Notes under the pieces: model-generated
Told to the model about the DNA's origin: nothing
The model's input: only the letters and a program-made list of their open reading frames with translations
Database searches by the model: none
Translations under genes and position numbers: made by a program
Part shown: piece after piece, positions 1 through 12,863 of the stretch
Layout: each line of letters begins with the position of its first letter
How positions within the stretch are numbered: the stretch's first letter is position 1
NCBI GenBank assembly: GCA_021229015.1
Contig: CM037777.1
Span: forward strand, 69,850,840-69,914,839
Direction: 5' to 3'
DNA: 64,000 nt
Source: Solen grandis
Taxonomy: Eukaryota > Mollusca > Bivalvia > Adapedonta > Solenidae

Positions 1-1890
1 GTACAAATGTATCACACCCAATCCGCAAACTAATCATTCAACAGTGCTTTTAACGTGATCTAACACGTGATTTAACTGTCTGGTGCATAGGAAGCATAAT
101 ATACAATATAAGGTGCGACCTGGAAGTCCTAGTTTCAATACATTTGCCCATACATTGGCACGAATGCTTAAGTAAAATCTATAAAAGCACAAAAAGTTGT
201 TTACCCCGACTTAGCATGTGAGAGATTTAATCATGAAGAGTAAACCTCTTACCAACCGTTTCCAATATGTTCTCAGTTGATTTGATGTAGGTCGGTTTTT
301 TAATGTAAATAACCTATTTCAAACAATGGCATTAAGAAAGTACAATGACTTATGTAGATACATTTTGCTTTCTATTATAACCACTCTTCTGATAAACACA
401 TATACACAGCCAGCACCTAATGCTTGTACCCAATTTCTCGTTTTCTGAATATATTTCCTTGTTCCCTCAAGAACTTGTCTCAATCCCGCAAACTAGTAGA
501 ATTATATTTCCTTTAAGATAATGTTACGGTAAAAACGAGGATTACTGTGTCACGTTTATTTTCATGCCAGTTTTACGTGCGTTTAAAACTTCCAACTTAA
601 CTGATGATTTCCATAAGCCCAAGCGACATGAGAAGAAAAAAAAAAAAAAAGCTCGTGCCAGTCGGAGTGAACCTCTTCAGCGAGACTGTCAAAATAATAC
701 AACACGTTACACGTCCAGACGTGGTTTATATAATTAAATCTGATGCAACTCATTCATTTTCTCTCTGAATGTTTCAGGATATGGTCTATAGGTTTCTGCG
801 AAAATAAAATTAATACTTAATACTGCGGTTAGATTACACCAACAAGTAATGACAGACACAATATCAGTTGGTTTGAATGTACATGCATATTTCGACATTT
901 AGGCCTGCGCATTTCAATTAGTATTTCTAAATAAAAGATGGAATGTAGATAAATAATATATTTTTATACACCTTCTGTCCGTCCAAGTGGTTAGAACAGG
1001 AAAGTCGCGCTTTCGAATTTCAACGAGGACTTACTTAAGTCGATACAATGGTGCTGGTGATCGGATGAAATATTACATGTATAAGAGCTCTACCTGAACC
1101 GATTGGCGAAGTCTCAGAGAATCATGCTAATTCTGTAGGAAGTCTGAACCAGAGTTCACTTACCGATACCAGTATCGTCCTGCATAATTCACGTGCGTCG
1201 CTATCTTCTGTCAGGTCTACATATCACGAAGATTGTGTTGTGTCCGACGATTTTCTTAAGAATTTCTTGTAACTAGTAGAATACGATGTTTATGGCTATA
1301 CCCCCTTAATGTAATGTACTATACTACTGGAGGTTGACTCTAAAAGGAGTTCGATTGTGTCTGTTAATGAAGTAAATTTGTCTGGATAACTTCCAGTTTA
1401 ATGGTAATGTTCAAATGCAATCTAGTTTCAGATTGAGCTACAAAAATGACTCAATTTTTATTTAAGAAAACAATAAAAAGAATGACTCACTTTTTTATCA
1501 GAATAACAGACAACGTTCGGCAAACGTTCGGATATTCGGCAAAGTTCGATTATATTTGAATTCAGATGATAAAAAACCTTATTCAAACTAGGACACGGGT
1601 TTATGGCTATAAACCGTTTGCCAAATTCCATTTAGACTAAACTCGTATTAGTTGGTATTTAGTAATGTCACTTGAATTATCAAATTGAATAGGAAAACAT
1701 TCGTTGTTTTTTTTGCATCACCCTATGTCTGAATTTCATTGAAATGTTTTGATAAAAAATATAAATATAATTTGTATACAATTGTATGTATCATATCAAA
1801 ATGAGCATATGCAATATGATCTGCAGACATAACGCTGTTAAAGAGGGGTGTTAGTTTGAGGATTTCTTTATGCGCAGTAAATCAGAAAAT
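1..1890. other. AT-rich intergenic DNA, nothing recognised
   Basis: I see no open frame with a recognisable family, no RNA gene and no clear repeat boundary here. Short homopolymer runs (for example A-rich at about 635-650) are the only low-complexity sequence. Confidence 0.5.
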
Positions 1891-1892
1891 GT

Positions 1893-2192
1893 TTGTTTGT
1901 TGGTTTTAACGTCCCACCGACAGTATTTCAGTCATTTGGAGACTACTTCTACTTGAGACAGATATGGTGCTGCCACACTGCAGTATCACGCCGTAGAAAT
2001 GTGCCATACTACACCCGGTCACATTACCCTGACCGGGCCAACCAGTCCTTGAACTACCTTCATATGCTGAGCGCCAAGCAAGAGAGCTGTAACAGTACCA
2101 TGTTTTACGATTTTGGTATGTCGCGGCCGGAGATCCAACCCACGACCCCCCACTCCGGAGGCGGACGCTCTTACCACTCGGCCACCTGAGAT
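1893..2192 (-). repeat. tRNA-derived SINE (minus strand)
   Basis: Read on the minus strand, the segment starting near 2192 gives a tRNA-like head: an A-box-like GTGGCCGAGTGGTAAGAG and a B-box-like GGGTTGGATC about 45 nt later. A body follows that includes GGCCAACCAGTCC and a run about cagatatggtgctgccacac. Related body sequence occurs at about 57820-57960, and a head fragment at about 28675-28730, so this is a dispersed family. The short open frames across it are SINE shadows. Confidence 0.7.
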
Positions 2193-2394
2193 GGCTAATT
2201 CAGAAAATAAATCTGACAGTAAAAATGCATATAAGAAACTATTTTCCATGTACAAGCTAGTTTTCGGTATATTATAAACAATATACCGTTAAATTCTGCA
2301 TCATATGAACATAGTTACGAGGAATGCTCAAATACGAATGCATCTAATCACAATTTCACAAACGAGTGAAAACGTATCCCTGATAGATTTCACT

Positions 2395-2760
2395 GAACGT
2401 TTTAACACGTACCCTCGAATCACCTCCAACAGATATGTAATATTCCAGACTTCTGATCTAGTCATTAAAGTCATTTTCAACGTATTTTCTAGATGACTAT
2501 GAAGAAGCTGGATTATTGCATAGCCGAGGCGGTTGCGTTGGACAAATGTTCGACATAAAAAGTATATTTTTTTAGCCATAGGAACAGAAGAAAATAACAC
2601 GGGGCAAGGTCAGGAGAGTGAGGGTGAGGGAGCACAACAACATTTTCCTGTTTCAGGAAGTCATGTACAAAAGACGTCTTGTGCGATGACGCATTGTCGT
2701 GCAGCAATCTGACTTTCGTTTTTTTATGCCTCCGAGATCTGTGATCAGGAGCATATTGTT
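2395..2760 (-). pseudogene. mariner-family transposase remnant
   Basis: The minus-strand translation contains the mariner signature: a LLHDNASSHKT block (second catalytic Asp region), then LPHPHSPDLAPC (third catalytic Asp region) and LFLWLKKY. In another frame it continues with VQRNRLGYAIIQLLH near 2530, which matches the C-terminal part of mariner transposases. Only about 120 residues of the roughly 345 normally present remain, with at least one frame change near 2560. It is a dead fragment. No terminal inverted repeats were located. Confidence 0.75.
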
Positions 2761-2884
2761 TTTTGCACTGTCTGTTTTTTGTTTTGTTTTTTTGTTTGTT
2801 TTTGAATGGTTTGTCAGAAACTGTAACATAAGCCATAACTTGAAAACAATACAATGTACTGACCTATATAGAATGCGACTTAGA

Positions 2885-3165
2885 GAAGTGCAGTGATTAA
2901 GAACCATATCCCTACCTGGCCCAATTTTTGAATATTTTTTTTTCAATTTTTGTCGGGAACATTACATGTACTCGTAAATTATTCAAGGTGTTTCCTTGAA
3001 CCTTAAAATATAAATAGATGGTGATGTTGGAAAGTGCAGTAACCAAGAGCCATAACTCTGTCTGGTCCGATTTTTGTATTACAATGTATCTCCCTTTATT
3101 TCATATAATTTTTGTCCAGAACTTAACTCCCAAACTATTCTGTAATTACCCTCACAGCATTTTTT
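2885..3165. repeat. two diverged copies of a ~140-bp repeat
   Basis: Two segments share the pattern gtgcagtNaccaagaaccata...ccTggNccaatttttg...ttttgtccNgaac. The first starts near 2888 and the second near 3033. They resemble units of the tandem-repeat elements seen later in the window (for example 48.3-49.7 kb). Confidence 0.4.
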
Positions 3166-3911
3166 TCTACTTCATAATTGGAGCGGTAGGTCGGTTATCA
3201 AATCCAAGTTCTTAGGCATGTAACTGGTGTATCTATGTTTGGGGCACAAGTATAGGGTAACGGTCAAGATAACCTGTGTGAGAGAAAGAGAACAAGAAGG
3301 AGACAGAGAAAGTGCTTCGTAGTGCTTCTTTCATATTCACAGACAAGTTAACAAAGATAATTATTTGTCCCAAACAGTTAGAGTTCATGTATTATTCATT
3401 TTCGTGTATCATGGAAACATGATTTTATACATAATTTTAACTTTTGGGCAGCTTAAACACTTTCGTTACCGACAATATTCCACTCTCGCTGCATTACATC
3501 ATTATCTGTTTTTACGAAGCAAGAAATTCATACACAACGAAAGATAAAGGCAGCAATAGCATGTACAAAGTATTACGTATATTGGTCACACAGTAGTTAT
3601 ATTTATATGAATATCATATTGCCTTTTTAAAGATAGCGAATTTGAAATTTAAATCTTGACATTATATCTTTAATCAAAAAGATTATTTCATATAAAGCAT
3701 ATAAAGAATTAAAACTCGTGTTTTAGCTAAATCAGCTTTCTTTGAAATTCCCTCAGCATTTTTTATCAAGTTTTACGTTATTGTTAGTTCTGCGTTGCGT
3801 TCACATAATTTTAAAGTAAAGAAAATTTCAAGGCATACAAAATTAATTCGCTGAAGAAAAGCAAGTAATCAGTTAATGAATTTACTTTATAGAATAATAC
3901 TGGCGCCTTAC
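3166..3911. other. intergenic DNA, nothing recognised
   Basis: AT-rich sequence without convincing coding potential. The small open frames have no family signature and no good context. Confidence 0.4.
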
Positions 3912-4065
3912 GGTAAAGTCCCTGTAATGGTTCCGCTACATTTCGAACCTCGTGGCCTTTTAAGGAGATAACCAAGGTTTCCTGATGTTTCATTAGGGTA
4001 CCTTGGTTATCTTGGTAGAGGTTAAGTGGTCCAAGATGTAGCGGAACCATTACAGGGACTTTACC
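3912..4065. repeat. foldback element with perfect 29-bp arms
   Basis: Positions 3912-3940 and 4037-4065 are exact reverse complements (left arm begins GGTAAAGTCCCTGTAATGG). A second inner pair is built on gataaccaagg/ccttggttatc. Total length is about 154 bp. The structure is that of a short foldback or MITE-like insertion. No clear target duplication was identified, since the sequence outside the arms differs. Confidence 0.75.
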
Positions 4066-4660
4066 TTAAACAAAGTACAACAATGTTTTTTATGACTAAG
4101 AAACCAGGAGTCGGATTATTTATCTAGCTGTAACGTGCGTTTCGACGAACGGAAGCATACATATTTACTTTATGTGAGAAATATTTCACAGTCCAAAAGA
4201 AGCTTAGTAGATATACATAATTATTTTCTTAGGCTAGAGAGTTTGGTCGTGCTACGAGTGATCTCAAAAATGAAGTGCATTACACAACATAGCATAACAT
4301 AAAATTATGTTTATATAGGTACATCATAATTGAGCATGTACATGTAGTTCAGTTCACTATACGTGTATAACGAATTGATATTAAAATATTATTGGTTCCC
4401 GGCAGTTTTTATCAAGTTCGGGGCACACAGGCAATAGTATTGTAAATTCTATTAAGAATTCCTTCGACATTAATGAATTAAATTTGGAATGTTTATTTCA
4501 GATAGCGCTTACCTAATTTAATTTCAAATCATCCAGATATAGGATGAAACTATTTTGTTGTTTAAAGGTACCTGCCTTTAATAGTAGTCTAGCTTAAATA
4601 TAAAATATTTGGGTCCGTTTCACCAAATTTCGTACGGGCAAAATAGATCTTGGTCTCAGG
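4066..4660. other. intergenic DNA, nothing recognised
   Basis: No coding, RNA or repeat signature recognised before the SINE-like sequence that enters the assembly gap. Confidence 0.4.
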
Positions 4661-4677
4661 GGCCTCTGTGGCCAAGA
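4661..4677 (+). repeat. SINE head truncated by assembly gap
   Basis: GGCCTCTGTGGCCAAG immediately before the N block matches the 5' tRNA-like head of the SINE that is seen complete on the minus strand near 53545. The remainder is lost in the gap. Confidence 0.45.
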
Positions 4678-4777
4678 NNNNNNNNNNNNNNNNNNNNNNN
4701 NNNNNNNNNNNNNNNNNNNNNNNNNNNNNNNNNNNNNNNNNNNNNNNNNNNNNNNNNNNNNNNNNNNNNNNNNNNNN
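4678..4777. other. assembly gap (100 N)
   Basis: Exactly 100 undetermined bases, the usual fixed-size scaffold gap. True length is unknown; open frames reading through it are meaningless. Confidence 1.
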
Positions 4778-5224
4778 CATTACTTGCACAGCCCAGGAAC
4801 CGTAGACGGGGATTAGTATATGTTGTTAGAACTTGTAACCAACTGATGCAAAACAAATAACATTAAACTAAATCTATCATTCTGATTATTATAATCATCA
4901 TGGCATTAGATTGAAAACTTGTAAAGATGTCAGATAGTTGCTACTGAGGAATTTGATCATATAAACACTTTTTTAATACATAGAGTCACTTAGTTAGAAA
5001 TGCATGAGGAAAACTTTTTTTTTTCACAAGAAGCAGATGAACGTACTAAATTGTGTATTGATTTAGAAAGTGAGAAATCAAAATCATTGGTATCAATTGA
5101 TTGCTAATTTTGAAGAAAAAAATCTATTCCAGATATATTTCATTTCATTTCAGTCCAAATACAAAGTTTAAAGGTGTTGAAATCTTTTTTCTAAAAAGTT
5201 GATTAAAAATCGGTAAATAAACAG

Positions 5225-8110
5225 ATGTAGAATTAGATAGGCCCTATTTCTATATTTGAGAAGCTGTGGCTCTGGTACTTAACAGGTATGGGAGCTACAT
5301 TTTTGGCAGAAGAAAAATAATAATAATAGTAATATCATCTTGACCTTTGCATTTATTTTACTTTATACATTGTGAGGCTCTTTGAATCATAAAACTTTAT
5401 TACCTGTGAAAAAAAAACAAACACGAAGATTGATTAAAAAATAACAGTCAGGAGCAACGTAAAACTTAAAAAAAGTCATGTATTTGAAATTTTGATTTTC
5501 CCCCAAAATATTAGTGAAGTTTGACCGCATACTGTGGACAAAACATACATACCCTGAATTCCCCACCCCATATATTTTGTGCGTATATGTCTTGCGTATC
5601 ATATGCAGCAAACAAAAATAGGCAGGTTTTTTGCAGACCTACTCTCAATTCCACAATTTCGAACATTCAACTTCTTCTAGCGCAAATATTTTCCCGCTTC
5701 CAATACTTTAAATCCATCCTATTCTGTTTTGCTGTCAACAAGGAACATAATGTTGAAAACCGCATCTGAATCAGGCTACAACCTCTTGAGTTATAAGCAA
5801 AAGAGTGATTTTAAGTTAAGCGACCCCTAGCGGCAAAATGAGAAACAAAATTTTTACCATTATTTACCTAAAACATTTAGGGAATAGTTCGATTTAGTAT
5901 TCAAGTCGCATTAGTCGAGCATTATTTTGTCTAATATATCACAATTTGAAGTATAAAAACTGATTAACAATTGTCCCAGTAAGAATCAAACATTAGACTG
6001 TCGTAAAATGACCAAATGAAACCCGATCTTCAAAAGCTAAACATCACTAGAATGAGCTCTTCAAGAACTAATTTTTTTGTACATATACGCTTGATAAAAC
6101 ATTTTTAGTTTTGGAGCTATTTGAGGCCGAAGAAAAAAACAATAAGCGAAATATGACCATTTAAATTGTGAGGCCTTTGGAAACCTAAAACTACAAAACC
6201 TGTGAACATTTTGTGACGGTTGAACAAACAATAAAGTCAGGAGCGACAAAAAAAAATAAAAAATAAAAAAACATGTTTTTGAAATTTTGATTTTACTTAA
6301 ATTTAAGTGAAGTTTGAACGCTTCTAGAGGACAAACCATGCATTCTTTAAATTCTCCATCCAAAAATATTTTGTGCATATATGTCTTGCAAATCATATGC
6401 AGCAAACACATTCTTCTATCTTATCTCTAAATAAAGATGTTTTCTTTACCTAAACCTATTCTCATTCGCATAATTTTATGCAAGGTTCGAACATCCATCC
6501 TCTAAAAGCGCAAATATTTTCCCTCACCTGATACTTTGAAGTTCATCATATTCTGTTGTGCTCTCACCAAGGAACATAATACCGAAAACCGCATTTACAT
6601 CAGGCTTCGAATTTTGAGTTATAAGCAAAAGAGTGATTTCAAACAAAGCGCCCCCCCCCCAATTTTGTTTCTTAAATGTCACAATTTGAAGCTTTAAAAA
6701 TGATTTACAATTGTTCAAAAAAGAATGTTACTTTAGACTGCTGTAAAATGACCAAATCAAGCCCGATCTTCAAAAACTTAATATCACTGGAAAGAGCGAT
6801 TCAAGAACTTACACCTTTGTCCTTTATACTGTCTTAAATAATTTTAGTTTTGGAGCTATTTTGGGCCGATGAAAAAAAAGGTAATAATAGTAATATCACC
6901 TAGACATTTGTAATGTTTAACTTTAAAAATTATCAGGCTCTTTGAATCATTAATCTACTTTACCTGTGAAAAGATCATGAATTCAGGAACTACAAAAACA
7001 TCTAAAAAGGTACGTTTTTGAATTTTTGATTTTTTTTTTCAAAATATTATTGAAGTTTGACCGCATCGTGTGGACAAATCATAAATACTCTAAAATTGCC
7101 AACCCATAGTTTTTTTATATGTATATGTCTTTCAAATTATATTCAGCAAACATAATTCTTCTATCTATTCTCCAACAAAAATGGACAGGTTTTCAAAGAC
7201 TTTAATTTGCACAGTATATTTGCAAGGTTCGAACATTTAACCTCCCCTAGCGCCCCCTAGCAGCAAAATGAGGAACAAAATTGATCAAAATTTTACCATC
7301 TATCTAGCAATGCAGCAAATTTAGTATACAAGTCGCATTAGTCGAACATTTCATTTCTTATATATCAAAATTTTAAGTATAAAAACTGATTTACAATAGT
7401 TCAAAAAAGGATCAAAATGGACTGCCGTAAAAAAATTCATATACCTATCATCATAACACGGTTGTTTTTTTTGTTGTTTTTTTTGGCAAGGTTCGAACAT
7501 TCATCCTCTTCTAGCACAAATATTTTCTCGATACTTTGAAATCCATCATACTCTTTTGGGATTTTAGCAAGAAACAGAATGCTGGAAACCGCATTTAGAT
7601 CAGACTTCAACTTTTTGAGCTATAAGCAAAAGAGAACTTACAAGCAAAGCGCCCTCTAGCGGCAAAATGAGACACAACATTGAATAAAATTTTATCAGTA
7701 GATATCTAGCAATATAGCAAATAGTTTAATCAAGAACTTACACTTTTGTCTAAATACTCTCGATAAAATATTTCTAGTTTTGGAGCTATTTGGTCCGAAG
7801 AAAAAAAGAACAGTCATCGTAATATGACCTTGACATTTGCTCTTTTTAATTTTTAAATTGTTAGGTCCTTTGAAACATAACACTACATTACCTGTGAAAC
7901 TTTCTTAAGGAATGATCAATAATAAGTCAGGAACGACAAAAAGAAACGAAACAAACTTAAACCATCATGTTTTCGAAATTTTGATATTTCCTAAATATTA
8001 GTGAAGTTTGACTGCTTTAAGAGGACAAACCATACATTCCTTAAATTCGACACCCCATATATTTTGTGCGTATATGTCTAGCAAATCATATGCAGCGAAA
8101 AGAATTCTAT
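5225..8110. repeat. long-period repeat, about 4 copies of ~0.75-0.95 kb
   Basis: The same ordered blocks recur. A ctctttgaaNcataaaac...ttacctgtgaaa block recurs at about 5375, 6175, 6945 and 7865. A gaagtttgaNcgc...ggacaaaNcatacat...atatgtctNgc block recurs at about 5515, 6310, 7050 and 8005. A caaatattttcNc...atactttgaaatccat block recurs at about 5685, 6510 and 7525. A gcgNccctagcggcaaaatga block recurs at about 5820, 7255 and 7650. Spacing is irregular and copies are diverged, so this is an old amplified repeat or a decayed tandem element rather than coding DNA. Confidence 0.7.
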
Positions 8111-8504
8111 CTGCTCTCTAACAGAAATGGACAGATTTGTCGTGGACCTGATTCCCTCACTTTCACTTTCAATCTTCCGTAGCTCAAAAACTTTTATTCA
8201 CTCGTACCCTTGAAACCTACCATTTTTTATAAGGCTATCAACAGGGAAAAGAATACAATAACCGGTATTTGATTCTGACTTCAAATTACTGAGTTATTAG
8301 CCATAAATGCATTTCATGTAAAACCTCTTGGCGAAACATGAATGAACATTTTATAAACGTTACGATCTTCTTAAAATACGTGGTAAAAACTGATTAAATT
8401 TTCATGAATGTGGCTTTTCTGATCATAGAGATTTGCCGTTCAAAAAAAGGGGGGGGGGTTAGAAACGCTTACCTGATTATTAATGAGCAACAAATGTTGC
8501 ATTT

Positions 8505-9065
8505 TTCATATTGACCAACTTTTTGACCCCAAACGATCCAACTTCAAACTTGTCCAAGATTTTAAAACATTCTCACCAAATTTTATTAAGATATGGCCAA
8601 AAAACATATAGATTGTTATTTAAAAATTTCAAGAAAACAAACATTTATACCAAGTTTCATGAAGATATAGCCGTAAATGTGGCCTCTAGAGTGTTAACAA
8701 GGTTTTACTATTATTTAACCTCATGAACTACTTTTAAATTTTTTTAATTTCATCTCATGACCTACTTTTTGAACCCACATGACCCACATTTCAACCTGTC
8801 CAATATTTTATAGAGCAAAACATTCTGACCAAGTTTCATGAAGATTAGGCCAAAAATGTCCAAGAATTGGTTCAAAATGTGGCCTCTAGAGTGTTAAAAA
8901 TGTTTTTCTAAGATTTGACCTCATTACCTACTTTTTGATCTTACATATTTCAAACTTGTCCAAGACCATTCTGGCCAAGTTTCATGACGATTTGGCTAGA
9001 ATATGGCCTATAGAGTGTTAACTAGCCAAATTGTTGACGATGCACGTCTCACGACGGGCGATCAC
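8505..9065 (+). repeat. tandem-unit element with ~140-bp units
   Basis: Three to four degenerate units contain accaagtttcatgaagat, ggccaaaaatgt, gtggcctctagagtgttaa and ttgacctcatgacctactttttga. The block ends in a gacgatgcacgtctcacgacggg-type terminus like those closing the satellite-bearing elements at 19.4-20.3 and 22.4-27.2 kb. Confidence 0.6.
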
Positions 9066-9504
9066 AAAAAAATAAATAAAAGAAATAGGTTTTCACACTG
9101 CCAGGTGTGATAACCTAAAAAAAAATAAAACAGTAAAACAGAAAAAGAACAATAGGTTTCAAAATCTAGAAACGCAGAGAGACTGCCGATACAGCTATTT
9201 CTGCAAATATGGTTATGCGCACTAAATATTGTGGAGATGTCTACTTGTAAACACAGAGGCATTTAGCAAAGTCCACGGGGTTCATTTCTGCCCGGCCTGA
9301 GAGATTGCATACCGCCTAAATTAAGTTTATGTATAATGCCTGGTACTGCGTTCGACTTGCAGTTGTTAGGCGTTAGGTTTGTTCACATAATTATGCAATC
9401 GGTGTGTCTAATTTACGTTAGACAATTTAATTGACAATTCCGCCGTATTTTTTTTTTTTTTTTTTTGGATTAAAATAGGTACTTGAAATTGCATATACTT
9501 TAAT

Positions 9505-10282
9505 GCCGGGGAAACGAAGTAAAGTGACCCCGAAATAATAATGTCCCCTGGTCATTATTTTTCAGAAAAAGTGACCCCCTAGATGATATGTATCAGATAT
9601 TGACCTTGGTCATTATTCTTCAGAAAATGTGACCCCCTCGATGATATCGACCCGGGTCAATTAATTAAAAAAAAATGACCTCCTTTCTATAAAATATTGT
9701 CTCCGTTTAAATAATTATCCACCCGATGATACATCTCTCTCAAGAAGACATGGTTTCTTAATTACTGAAATACTGTCGGTATAACTCTAAACAACAAACA
9801 AACTACATTTAATGAAGCTTTTAAGTACATCGAGAGTACAAACCCTAAAAAGCTTCATACGGAACACATGATTTAAGCAATGTATATGTTAAAGTTATGC
9901 ACACTATTATAAGTAACGTCCTTCTTTGTCGATTATTTTTCATAGGATATATATGAACTACTACTGTCGGGACAGCAACAGTAGAAGAAACAGAGAAAGG
10001 TATTTGCAATTATCATAACTACATAAAAAATATAAGGTATAACAATTAAACAGATCTCACCTGAAGGAGGGGTCATTATTTTTATAACGGGTGTCAGTAT
10101 TTTATAGAAAGGGGTGACTTTTTCTGAAAAATAATGACCGGGGTCGTCATTCTATGGGATTCACTTAACTTCGTTCCACCCGTCATAATAAAATATCATT
10201 TTGACCGGGGAACATTTTTCCTGAAGAATAATGACCGGTAGGTCTTTATTCTATAGGGATTACTTTACTTCGTTACACCGAC
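9505..10282. repeat. inverted-arm (foldback/MITE-like) element
   Basis: The left arm starts ggggaaacgaagtaaagtgacccc and continues with cctggtcattatttttcagaaaaagtgaccccc. The right side holds two reverse-complement arms, ending near 10180 (cttaacttcgttccaccc) and 10282 (tactttacttcgttacaccg). Another copy of the left arm lies at about 27480-27600. No coding capacity is seen between the arms. Confidence 0.65.
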
Positions 10283-10454
10283 ATGTCAGTAAGGTTAGTC
10301 AATTTAAATCCCCAAGGTTTTGTTATGGAACCGGGAAGAGTTCGCCATTCTCTATGCAGTATCTAGCTGTAATGATGTAAATTGTTTCTTGCATTTCCAT
10401 TTCAGTAATATTATTTCATTGAGCAGTACACATTTATGTTTCCTCTATACGTTT

Positions 10455-10875
10455 TTTTTTTTTTTTTTTTTTGCTACCAGTGTTTTTTCTTACACATTTG
10501 TATTTTTGTACCTGTAATAGTACACAAGTTTATGCAGGCGTGTCTGTAATGATATGTATCATACCCAAGGTTTCAGTGACGGAACCAACCGGAAAGAGTC
10601 GACACCTTATCGTAGTTTTGGTAATTGTACACTGTACCTCGTATGGTACACAATTATATTTTATTTACCTGCAATGGCACACAACAATATCTTTATACTT
10701 GTAGTGATACACATTTATATTTTGTACCTGTCAGAGAACTCATTTATATTTTTATTATGCCTGTAATTATACACTTTCATTTGCGTTGTACTCGTAATGA
10801 TACCTATTTATGTTTGATGTACCTGGAATGATACCATTTATGTTTGATGTACCTGGAATGATACCCATTTATGTT
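10455..10875 (+). repeat. irregular minisatellite (TACCTGTAATGATACACATTTAT-like)
   Basis: About ten degenerate units with the core gtacctgtaatgatacacat followed by ttatNttt. It begins after a T-homopolymer near 10450-10472. Open frames here are products of the repeat. Confidence 0.7.
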
Positions 10876-10943
10876 ATTAAGTATCTTTGTTTTTGTAGTT
10901 TGTATAGATAAATTAATTATGCTTCAACTCGTAATAGTGTCTA

Positions 10944-11833
10944 CAGTCGACTCTCGAAAGTTAGAATTCGGATTTCGGAACACCACATGTTTTTCGAACA
11001 CGTTTCTTGGTCCCGGCAGAATTCCTATATAAATTCATATGTTCAGGTACTGATAATCAGAATCGTGATAATTGGAACTTTCGAACAAGATCTGAGGTGC
11101 CAGTACAATTAAATCAACGTAATTTATACCTGTAAATTCGAATTCCTAATCGCACCCCGAATTAACACCTCCGACGAATGTGTGAATAGTAAACAAAGAC
11201 ATATGAGTAAGTGTGTTTGTTGCGACGCGTGTAAATTGATTGACAACTGGCTCATGTTAGTTCCGCGTGTAAAGTGAGTGTAAAGTGTGTGACTAATCAG
11301 CTTGTTAATTGCAGCAATTAATGACAGTTTGCTGTTCATGGCGTGACAGAGTAGAAACTTTCAAACGTCCGACCCCTATATATTTTCAAGACTACAGTTT
11401 CCGACATAACCTGCAAAATGTCTAACGATACGCATATCAGAACAGCTGAGCAACTTGGCCAAGGACCCGGTAACGGGGGGATAATGACCAAGTCAGCATC
11501 TGACAAGCGTGTATCCTATCCCACGCAATCGGCATGCATAATGTGTATACACAAGACGTGCATGGAACATACAGATACATAAATTAAACACGTAAAATTT
11601 TATTTTCATTTTTTATCAATATAATTGCAGATATATTTCACAAGTACATGTTAGTACGTGTGGCCAGTTTGTTTTTAAATGTATATACAAATGAAATTGC
11701 CAACAAACCGGCGATAAATGTTATGGTGCATGTCAAACATTCTTGTTTCTGTTTACTTTGGAAAATTCGCACTACCGAAAATTCGAACAATTTTTTTGTC
11801 CCCGAGGGTGTTCGAACTTTCGAGAGCCGACTG
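10944..11833. mobile_element. pogo/Tigger-like non-autonomous DNA transposon (890 bp)
   Basis: The left end CAGTCGACTCTCGAAAGTT and the right end CTTTCGAGAGCCGACTG are imperfect inverted repeats flanked by TA on both sides (10942-10943 and 11834-11835). A second GAATTCG-rich pair lies just inside. TA target duplication and CAGT-type ends fit the Tc1/mariner-pogo superfamily. No transposase reading frame is present, so it would depend on a partner element. Confidence 0.75.
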
Positions 11834-11835
11834 TA

Positions 11836-12780
11836 TTAACAAACTATGCAGGTATGACCTATACTTTTGCAAGTCATATGCTTATTCGTAGGTCCGGAAT
11901 GTTCATCCTATTATCACTTCTATAACCCGTGAAAATAGGATTGGTTATCAGGCATATGCTTGTTGATTAACCCATATTTCTAAATTTAACTTTTTCGATG
12001 CTTCTTACGGTACCGGCGAATTGCACGTATGTATGTTCTTCATTTTTTCAGATATTATACCACCCAAACTAAAGCAGTAGACAAACTAAAATACTTAAAC
12101 ATGACACCGATTCAAGGGGAGCTTCGAATGCATTTACAATAAGTGATAATTTATACACCATTTTCCAAAACCCAGGTTACTGTACCAGTTAATATTCATC
12201 AGAAAATGACACTTCCATTACGATCATGAATGCTGTTCTTCTGGCATGAAACAAAGAGGTCTGTAACTCAACGAGCCTGTAAAATTGGGCCTGTAACTCA
12301 ACGAGACCTCACTAGTGCTCAAACGTCATACATTAGTCTACGTGCTAAATGTAGTAGCTAAATGTAGTACATACAAAGGAATCAACTAAAGTTCAAGTGG
12401 TTTTATATGGCAATCTCAAAACTATATCAAAGCTGCCTTTCCTTGCCCTCTATTCTACAGTTAACGGTAGCTACGCAAAACAGTACTCTTTTCGTCTTAT
12501 AAATATAGTTTTGACGAGAAAAAAATCAATTTCAGTGTTTTAAGTTTTGGTTATTATATACAATTACACACAATTATCGATTTGCATTCTTTTAAATGAA
12601 GTCATCGTTCTGCATTAGGAAACAATTACGTGGTTAATATTCAGCTCTTTAATGAACTAATGCTGTAGGAGCATGGGTCCCATTTTGGCAGTTTGATAAT
12701 GCCCATTTATGTGGTGAGTCCAGATTTTATTTGTATCATGTTTTATTTGTATCAGACGTGATATCCGGTCAATGGAGACG
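11836..12780. other. intergenic DNA upstream of the first LINE
   Basis: Apart from a short duplication (ctgtaactcaacgag twice near 12261 and 12291) nothing is recognised. The part from about 12700 may be the 5'UTR of the following LINE, whose 5' boundary I could not fix. Confidence 0.4.
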
Positions 12781-12863
12781 TTTTATTTTCGCGCTCTCAA
12801 GGAATAAATAAATTGTGATCTGTTATTATCAAACGGACATTCAAAGATAAGCGAGGATTTAAT

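Noticed and set aside
2019..2192. Possible tRNA gene on the minus strand
   Set aside because: A- and B-box-like motifs are present, but the acceptor and anticodon arms do not pair well and the body continues as a dispersed SINE.
4589..4860. Frames crossing the 100-N block
   Set aside because: Undetermined bases; the flanking sequence fits a SINE head.
10320..10831. Overlapping frames in three phases with similar Tyr/Thr-rich peptides
   Set aside because: Products of the minisatellite; no conserved domain and no preferred frame.
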